Source: Chara braunii
Taxonomy: Eukaryota > Streptophyta > Charophyceae > Charales > Characeae
Assembly: GCA_003427395.1 (NCBI GenBank)
Contig: BFEA01000017.1
Location: 726,138 to 759,375, forward strand
Direction of reading: 5' to 3'
Length of the DNA: 33,238 nt
Part shown: piece after piece, positions 27,401-33,238 of the stretch
How positions within the stretch are numbered: position 1 is the first letter of the stretch
Layout of the letters: the number at the start of each line of letters is the position of its first letter
Position numbers and translations under genes: made by a program
The notes under the pieces: generated by a model
What the model was told of the DNA's origin: nothing
The model's database searches: none
The model's input: only the letters and a program-made list of their open reading frames with translations

Positions 27401-29044
27401 AACGGAAGACAAAGACCCTCTAATGTGGTTGGAAAACCGGGACTGGACCATCCCCAGAGCGTCACGGCAACAAGACTCTTAGCCGACCACAACCAGACAA
27501 ATGGCCCAGGAGGACCTGAAAAAGGACCCCTTCTGGCCCAACCTCCTCAACACCTGGAGAAGTCTCCCCCTCCCAGATAAAGCTCCGCCAGAAAGATGGG
27601 AAGAAGTAGTGTGTCAACCCCTCTTCGGCAATAGGTGGATAACGGAAACGAGCGGCCAGACTCTCCACTGCATGGCCTCGCCGTGGCAAGGGTGGGTAAA
27701 GAACGGGATCACAAAAATTCGGGATATCTGAGATACAGAAAAAAAAAAGTGGATTGACGCGGAGCATTTACGAGAAAAGTTGCGATACTGTCACCACCCC
27801 CAGGAAGCCCTGGAAAAGGTGGTGGAAATGATCCCCATAAACTGGCTGAGAATCTCACGCAAAGGCCCCACCCTGCAAAAAGATGACTGGGTGGCAAGCC
27901 CCGGAAGGAAGGGAGAGGTAGGTAGGGTCGTCTCCACGCAGCCAGATGGAACTGTAACCGTGAACTGCTTCCACATAGGGAAGGGAGATGCCCTCCAAGA
28001 AAATACTAAGGCCACAACGTCAGCCCACCCAAGGACCGAACTTTTCCGTGTTAGGGTGCTCCGAGAAGGCCAACAATGGATAGCCTTCAGACCATCCACC
28101 CCGATCCAACAGCTACCCTTGGACCTGGTGGAGTGAACATGGACAACCCATAGAAAAAAAGGAAGGAACGACTCAAAATCGCTATACGGATTGACAGTGA
28201 AAACAGCATACAGGCTTCTCAGACCAAAAATCAACCTCTTTGACCAGGTTAGAGAACGATGGAGAACTCACCTAAACATCAGCCAAGAGGAGATCAGACC
28301 ACTAAAATGGTTTCGGCTGGCTAAGGTAAAACCTGCCAAAATAGCGTCGCTTCAATGGCAGTTGGAGCATCGCTGCCCGCCAACCAACAACTGGCTGATA
28401 GATCGAACTACGCTAACTCTCCCATGGTGTAAATTGTGCATGAATGCCTTCCCGGCTCGAAAACACCACGAAACCATTGAACACATATTTTTACAATGCC
28501 TAGGCGCGCTATGGATGTTGAGATGGTGGGACCGAATTTGGGACCAACTAGGGACAACCACGCCCTGGCCCTGGGACTGGAAGACGCTGTTATGTGAAGC
28601 TTGGCCTAGAGGACAAACAGACCAGCACCCTGAGGAATTTACTGTCAATATGTTTAAACATGGACGAAGGGCGGTCATCTGGGCACTATGGAGACGGCGC
28701 TGCACCTTCGAGATGGAAGGGGCGAGACTCGAAGGCCCGGAATTCACCGACAGTATGATCCAGCAAATTCAAACAGGAATAACGGCCAGATGGGAAGTGG
28801 TTAGAGCTCACATTCGGCCACTACAAACACACAAAGACATCATCCAAAAAATACAAGACTTTAGCACAAGCTGGCTGGGCGGACCGGACGGAGGGAGAAT
28901 CGGGAAGGTGGAGTGGAAAGGACAGTTAGGGGGGACAGGAGAGGGTCAACCGGGAGCAGGGGCACTAACAGACCTTCAGCTGATATTCTACGAGTGGGCC
29001 AAGATAGACGCAGAGATCCCCCTCAGACCCGGTGTAAGGCTTTT
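24429..29044 (+). pseudogene. LINE ORF2: AP endonuclease, reverse transcriptase, zf-RVT
   Basis: Endonuclease: SLNVNG at residues 55-60, VVCLQETH near 90, LAGDSNAAPD, SRIDLILAS and LDHAMCLAVF, the exonuclease-endonuclease-phosphatase signature. After a TGA at 25440 the frame continues to about 25735, shifts, and shifts back near 26185. RT: NYRSITLLTVVYKLMAKAL, motif A FIDFEKAYDHIDW (Asp at 26445), motif B SVRQGDPIAPYLF, motif C MFADNLTLMV. The second catalytic Asp of motif C is Asn (AAC at 26763-26765). One frame then runs from 26190 to 29044 with stops at 26604, near 26805, 27480, near 27729 and 28134. A KOW-like segment lies at 27882-28100 and a zinc site WCKLC...HHETIEHIFLQC at 28428-28499. 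ORF2 nicks DNA and primes reverse transcription. This copy cannot. Confidence 0.9.
27882..28100 (+). other. KOW/SH3-like segment inside LINE ORF2
   Basis: KDDWVASPGRKGEVGRVVST then DGTVTVNCF and FRVRVLREGQQW has the Trp-Val...Gly-x-Val-Gly-x-Val...Gly-Thr-Val-x-Val pattern of small beta barrels such as KOW or chromo-barrel folds. It lies between RT thumb and zf-RVT. The fold is my inference from pattern only. Confidence 0.35.
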
Positions 29045-29152
29045 TTCTTATACACATCTAGATGTGTATAAGAGACAGCCTTCAGCTGATATTCTACGAG
29101 TGGGCCAAGATAGACGCAGAGATCCCCCTCAGACCCGGTGTAAGGCTTTTTT
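28973..29152. other. Library artefact: second adapter junction with 74-bp duplication
   Basis: A 74-bp sequence (28973-29046) repeats at 29079-29152. Between them at 29047-29078 is CTTATACACATCT followed by AGATGTGTATAAGAGACAG, the same transposase mosaic-end junction as at 17309 with six bases of the left half replaced by T. It adds the well-known contaminant peptide SYTHLDVYKRQ to the ORF2 reading. The real sequence has one copy of the LINE 3' end leading directly to the T tract. Confidence 0.96.
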
Positions 29153-29170
29153 TTTTTTTTTTTTTTTTTT
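29147..29170 (-). repeat. T24 tract (A tail of repeat R copy g)
   Basis: Twenty-four T, 67 nt left of the R core at 29238. It also marks the end of the LINE coding sequence, so the R element inserted in reverse at or near the LINE 3' end. Confidence 0.8.
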
Positions 29171-29237
29171 GAACAAACACCCTCCCGCAGTGTTGGTGTT
29201 GCGGATAAAAGCAGACAACACTAGCAACCGGGGGGGC

Positions 29238-29290
29238 GCTCCATCTATTGGTGGGGAGCGTCACCTGCTGGAAAGCGGGTCCAGCGTCCC
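29238..29290 (-). repeat. Structured repeat R, copy g
   Basis: Canonical core with both stems intact. Between core and tail a third hairpin, AGTGTTG at 29189-29195 with CAACACT at 29216-29222, shares the loop motif TCTGCTTT (minus strand) with copy h but not its stem sequence. Confidence 0.9.
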
Positions 29291-29988
29291 TTACAACAGA
29301 AGAATCCATAGTGAGAAATATGAATGAGAGGGATGCCTGCCAGCATTGATTGCTCTGTCACCAGAGGATTGACTGTGCAGGTTGGTGGACAAGGGATAAG
29401 ACCTCTTCGCCCTGTACTGGGCGCTTGAATCCTATCACTGAAGAGCTAGTTTATCCCTTCCTCCGCAGTATATAACAGAATCATCCTTTCAAATTTATTT
29501 GCGCTAGTTTTTGGTGTAGATCGCGTAGCTGTTTTTTGCAGACTCTTGCGAACATACGTAGGTATAAGTACCCTTAGTATCATTAGTTCTTCATCCTACG
29601 CTAGGTACGACCCCTGACGACGCCGGACGGGCGACCGGCAGAAACACGGTGTTGGGTCTTCTCACCTGACATCACTGGACCTCATGATTATCTTTTGTTA
29701 ATACCTGCGCTCGGTACTTTTCTATCTCCTGAGTGGTGTGCTCATTGTATGATGCTTTTCAGTGTGTTCGAGTGTGAACGCTATGACTGATGTATGCTGC
29801 ATTAGTCCACGCATGAACCGACGTAGCAATAGTACTACGGGTCTGTGAGTGCGATCGATTACCTTCATCATCTCCACTACCTTCTTTACCTCCGTTGCTT
29901 TCACTATCTCTACTTTTCTAGTTTATTCTAGTAGTCTTGCACCATCAACTTTTTGTATCAACCTCCTTTTGGTATCTACTCGTATTCT
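29291..29988 (+). promoter_or_regulatory. 5' region of the candidate Penelope-like element
   Basis: Non-coding, A/T-balanced sequence. A TATA-like TATATAA is at 29469-29475. The hammerhead ribozyme motif lies at 29609-29658. The ORF begins at 29989. In PLEs a hammerhead usually lies in the terminal repeat upstream of the ORF, which fits this spacing. The left border of the element was not found. Confidence 0.45.
29609..29658 (+). ncRNA. Type I hammerhead ribozyme motif
   Basis: Stem I: GACCC (29609-29613) with GGGTC (29654-29658). Core CTGACGA at 29614-29620, matching CUGANGA. Stem II: GCCGG (29622-29626) with CCGGC (29635-29639), with a C-A mismatch at the first position next to the core. 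Core GAAA at 29641-29644. Stem III: two base pairs, CA and TG, around CGG. Then T-T (29652-29653), giving the U16.1 pair with the last A of GAAA and H17, with predicted cleavage after 29653. The parts fall in type I order with correct distances. A minimal stem III is typical of hammerheads in Penelope-like elements and retrozymes. Weak points are the mismatch and UU rather than UC at the cleavage site. Confidence 0.65.
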
Positions 29989-32937
29989 ATGGAACGGTCA
30001 GTATGCCACTACTGTCGTCGACCAGGTCACTCCATTCGGGATTGCCGAACACGAATGAGGGACATGGATCAGCAAGCTCGACAAGCGAATGACAATCAAG
30101 CTTCAACTTCGAATTCAGCGCCGATCCAACCGGCTCAGGGCGCTATTGTACCTTACCAAGCTCCATCCAACGACGTACATAACAATCAAGGATCGGGGAA
30201 CGACAATGGTGGTTATAATGGAGGGTACAACGATGGCTATGGCGGTTACAATAACTATCGAAGGCCTTGGTACCAGGAGCCAAGGGATAAGAATAACAAG
30301 GTTGATAAGATGTGGAACTGGATGTCTGAAGAAATGGAGGAGAGGGACAGGATAAAAAAGGAGAAGGAGATAGCTGCTAAGAAGGAAGAAGAAGAAAGGA
30401 AGAAGAATGAGGAAGAAGAGAGGCGACTTGCTGAGGCGAAAGATAAAGAGGAATTTAAGACAAGTAACGGTAAGATGGTTGAAAGCCAGATGAGGAGCGT
30501 TTGTGAGGAAGTCCTAGGAAGAAAAATTGGCGAAGGCTAACAACCTGCTGCTGTGGTGACGGCTGAAAATCCGACGGAGAACGGATGAGGAGGCACGAAA
30601 GAGTCAACAAGGCGATGAGCTTGATAAAAAGGATGAGGAGATTGTGAGACTCAACCAAGCAATGACCGAGATGCAGAGGCAATCAAGCAGACCAAACCAG
30701 CCTGATCAGGAGTTGACGGCACTGAAAATGGACAATCAACATCTCATCCAAGACGTCATCAGTCTTAAACAACAGGTTAACGAGTTGGTCAAAGTTGTTA
30801 AGCCACCTGTCGAGGCGGCAGCTGCGCGTGACGAAGGCTAAGGAGAAGGTGGGGAATGAACCCACCCCGGGAGACTATGTAAAGCTGGCAGAGGCTTATA
30901 GAAGACTACGTGATGATAAGGATATGGCTGAACGTGAAGTCCAAGCGTTGAAGGAGAGGGTCAACAGAATCGGGTCGGCGACGGCGACTCTGACTAGTGT
31001 ACAGAAGAAAAGAATTTTGCAAAAGAGTGTCTCGCCACCCTCCAACTTGCGCATCCGACTAAGCGCTGTTAGGAGTTCGACGAAGAGTGGGGAGTTGAAT
31101 GGGAGGGGACAGGCAAAGGTGAAGTTCATTAAGATGAAGAATGAGGAACGGGAGGATTTTAGGAAACGGGTGAGTACTGAACTCTCTAAGTTAAGGAAGA
31201 AGGAAATCGAGAAGTTGTGCGGTGATGAAAGGCTTGAGTATGTGACTATCAAAGCCCCCACTGCTGAGATCGCCGACATCTATGCTGATCGGGCGTTTGG
31301 TAAGAAGAACGTTCCAACCATTGTCGAGAATACCGACTTACCTGAAACTTCCGAAGATCTGGCTGCGCCAGACGATCAGGATGACAGCAACAAGGCCGAC
31401 GAGATCGATGAAGATGATGCCGCTATTGGTTGTTAGGACTGGCCACCGAGCGTAGAAGAACTTCGTGAACTCGCTCTGGCTTGTAGAGATGTACGTGAAT
31501 GTCGAAGCCTTCAACGTGATGGTAAGATCGACGGAGTGTTTAGGTTGGTGGTCATTTTTCTGATCTTGTTACGACAGATTTCCTAGTGTAGTAAACTTAT
31601 CCCGTATCTTCAATATTTATTCTCGATAGGTTATGATTTTACTGCTTATCCTGGTCCTCTGGTCTACGTCTTGGTTTCTCCCTAGTGTAAACATACGTAT
31701 GTTGGGTGCTCGTCTCATATGCTGAAATGTAGATGGAATGAGCATATGTACCGCGTTGATGGGTTGCTTAACAAAGATATTAGGAACCATCGGTTGTATC
31801 GATGGTTGCGTCGTGGGAAGGTTGGCAGTTACGTAGCGATCCCTATTGCGGTATCCTGTCTGGGGCAACTGTTGGAAATGGAATCCTTCTTTATTCGATC
31901 TTTTAATTCGTTTCTTAATTCTATCTCTGTACAAGGGAGACGACACGAGAGGAGAAAGAAGAGGTTGGGAAAGAGTGAGAGGAAACGGCGTGGAGAATCT
32001 CCCCGGAGATCTAGTGTAACGCCTAAGTCTTTCGTTCTTTTTTAATCTGATACGGGAGACCAATCTGTCAGTCTTCGCCGTATACTCGACCACAGTTTTG
32101 ACAAACATGCTACGACCGTGAAGGTCAAGTGCTCAGGAGGTGAGGTCCTGGCTGAAAACTGGAAGGTTCTTAAGAGGTGTTACGGATCATCTGTTGTGAG
32201 GTCTGGACTAAAGGTTGAGCTTCTACGATGCTGCAGGGGTTCATCGGTATCGGGGGCTTAGTTGCTCTTTGAGAAAAATTTTAGATTTTGCTCACGGTTT
32301 GATAGATTGAAGAGTGGTCTTACTAACCTTCTGAAGTGTCTCTCCGCATGCAGAAAACTTTATTGAGAGCCGCTTGATAGGCTTATATCACTGTATAATT
32401 GCATTCGGTGCTTTTCGAAAAAAAAAGTAGAGCAAAATTGAGGGCGATTGTAGCCCGAGTGGTCAAATGCAAGTTTTCTATTAAAATTAGGATCAGGGTT
32501 ACTGTTAAAATTCCGTTTGACGATTCTTTGTCAAAAAAAAGAGTCCGGGATGTGTATCTTTCAGCTATTAGATCGTCCTCTATGAGAGATTTGTTAAAAC
32601 AGATGGTATGTAGAAACTAAGGGTAGTATGGATTAAGAACAAATCTGTAGGAGATCTCTTGCATAACTTTCGTGCTTTCGCGCAACGGAAGGATCTTGCA
32701 TGCACTTATCGGGGGTTCGAACTGCCAAGAATCAATGGACACGTCTCTTTTCTGTTTAGTGATGTTGGCTGGGTTCCGGATATTGCTAAAAATAGTAGGA
32801 ATGTGCTGTCTCATGGATTTCGTCGCGATCTTATGAAACTTAAAGGCTGCATTCTTGAGGGTCTGGGAAGTCTTCAAAATGACACGACTCTTTTCTCTAT
32901 ATCTGTTGCAAAAGAAGGGTTGAAGAGGCAGATCTAG
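29989..32937 (+). pseudogene. CCHC–coiled-coil–GIY-YIG protein of a candidate Penelope-like element
   Basis: ATG at 29989 is followed by MERSVCHYC. A canonical CCHC knuckle CHYCRRPGHSIRDC lies at 30004-30045, then a Gly/Asn/Tyr-rich linker (GGYNGGYNDGYGGYNNY) and a long Lys/Glu coiled coil. TAA at 30538 and shifts near 30585 and 30841 break the frame. The frame from 30842 continues through a TAG at 31434 to GVFRL at 31533, a candidate intron, then TYVGCSSHM, CRWNEH, LYRWLRRGK and LEMESFFIRSFNSFLN. That is a GIY-YIG nuclease with its Tyr, Arg (31731) and Glu (31881). Further in-frame stops (32043, 32259, 32364) and a shift at A9 (32418-32426) follow. Frames then carry RSSSMRDLLKQMV and WIKNKSVGDLLHNF, resembling sequence before the RT of PLEs. 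No RT is present before the R repeat at 33007. Confidence 0.6.
31548..31685 (+). other. Candidate phase-0 intron between GIY and YIG halves
   Basis: GVFRL ends at 31547. The next bases are GTGGTC. A pyrimidine-rich tract ends TTTCTCCCTAG at 31685, after which TGT-AAA-CAT-ACG-TAT-GTT-GGG reads CKHTYVG in phase. The 138-nt interval contains in-frame stops. The acceptor is good and the donor is weak (TTG/GTGGTC). GVF to YVG would be 6 residues apart, shorter than the usual 10 or so, so the donor may lie elsewhere. Confidence 0.45.
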
Positions 32938-33006
32938 CTGACTAGAATCTACAATAAAAACCAAGCATGGACGTCTGCATAAACATGTGATATGATATGA
33001 TGTGCA

Positions 33007-33059
33007 GGGACGCTCGACCCAGTTTCCAGCAGGTGCCGCTCCCCACCAATAGATGGAGC
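33007..33059 (+). repeat. Structured repeat R, copy h
   Basis: Plus-oriented core. The second stem has one mismatch (TCGAGC). A 9-bp perfect third hairpin, GTAGTAGTG at 33071-33079 with CACTACTAC at 33097-33105, lies between the core and the (AT)11 tail. It interrupts or ends the candidate PLE. Confidence 0.85.
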
Positions 33060-33130
33060 CGCCATGAGAAGTAGTAGTGGTGTCTGCTTTCACCAGCACT
33101 ACTACCACCTCCTCTGGCCATTTTTTCCAA

Positions 33131-33152
33131 ATATATATATATATATATATAT
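33131..33152 (+). repeat. (AT)11 microsatellite at the tail position of repeat R copy h
   Basis: Eleven AT units, 72 nt after the core, where other copies have poly(A). It probably evolved from an A-rich tail. Confidence 0.9.
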
Positions 33153-33238
33153 CGTCAAATAGAACTGCCCGGTAAACCGTAGGCAGAGAGGGAGAAGAGG
33201 ACAACAAACGAGGGGCTGTGACAAACTGTTTCGTCGGA
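33153..33238. other. End of window
   Basis: No feature recognised in the last 86 bases. Confidence 0.6.

Larger units (their letters stand above)
20200..29152 (+). mobile_element. Large LINE-type non-LTR retrotransposon, decayed
   Basis: The plus strand carries, in LINE order, a purine-rich 5' region, ORF1 with a CCHC-type knuckle, a short overlap, and ORF2 with AP-endonuclease, reverse transcriptase and a zf-RVT domain. The 3' end of coding similarity is near 29040, followed by a T24 tract that belongs to a minus-strand R repeat. The left border is not defined. No target duplication was seen. About ten in-frame stops and at least three frameshifts make it inactive. It includes the adapter artefact at 28973-29152, which inflates its length. 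Confidence 0.85.

Noticed and set aside
32100-32937. Complete reverse transcriptase after the GIY-YIG domain
   Set aside because: No RT motif A, B or C (for example F-x-D-D) could be read in any frame before the R repeat. Only segments resembling an RT N-terminal extension are present.
1-33238. CRISPR array or bacterial operon
   Set aside because: No regularly spaced identical repeats with unique spacers, no Shine-Dalgarno-led gene strings, and retroelement proteins throughout.

Overview
This is eukaryotic, repeat-dominated DNA. I see no bacterial gene layout, no intact long host gene, and nearly every recognisable ORF is a broken retroelement. A plant-type tRNA-iMet primer-binding site, plant-like LINE and Ty3/gypsy proteins, many microsatellites, putative spliceosomal introns and two sequencing-library junctions suggest a contig from a large streptophyte genome. 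My best guess is a charophyte alga such as Chara, which I infer from style and have not checked.

Layout. 1-3170 (+): GC-rich start, then an unrecognised Gly/Ser-repeat protein split by a G-run frameshift, then a fragment resembling the C-terminus of a Ulp1/C48 cysteine protease. 3550-6971 (-): a decayed Ty3/gypsy element (gag with CCHC knuckle, DSG protease, reverse transcriptase, start of RNase H). 7021-10250 (+): a second LTR element, with a putative LTR, a tRNA-iMet primer site, a roughly 1.9 kb leader carrying four copies of a hairpin repeat, and a Pro-rich gag fragment. 10277-10981 (-): an unrecognised ORF with internal repeats. 11200-19550: a mosaic of short structured repeats, LINE pieces, two TTAA-flanked inverted-repeat elements, microsatellites, a CAG-rich tract and three tRNA-like modules. 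About 20200-29150 (+): a nearly full-length but dead LINE (ORF1 with an unusual zinc knuckle; ORF2 with AP endonuclease, RT and zf-RVT). 29291-32940 (+): a candidate Penelope-like element (PLE). It has a type I hammerhead ribozyme motif, then a degraded ORF with a CCHC knuckle, a Gly/Asn/Tyr-rich linker, coiled coil and a GIY-YIG nuclease domain whose two motif halves appear to be split by an intron.

The most unusual items are: (1) the hammerhead plus N-terminal GIY-YIG element, which fits a PLE with permuted domain order; (2) a roughly 125-nt A-tailed repeat family found in both orientations, whose stems show compensatory base changes between copies and whose third stem has a different sequence in each copy; (3) a TTAA-flanked inverted-repeat element inserted cleanly in a LINE ORF1-like gene; (4) two synthetic transposase-adapter junctions with duplicated flanks, which are assembly artefacts and not biology.

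The parts do not form a pathway. The window is a graveyard of nested insertions. All functions are assigned by motif recognition from the sequence; no database search was possible.
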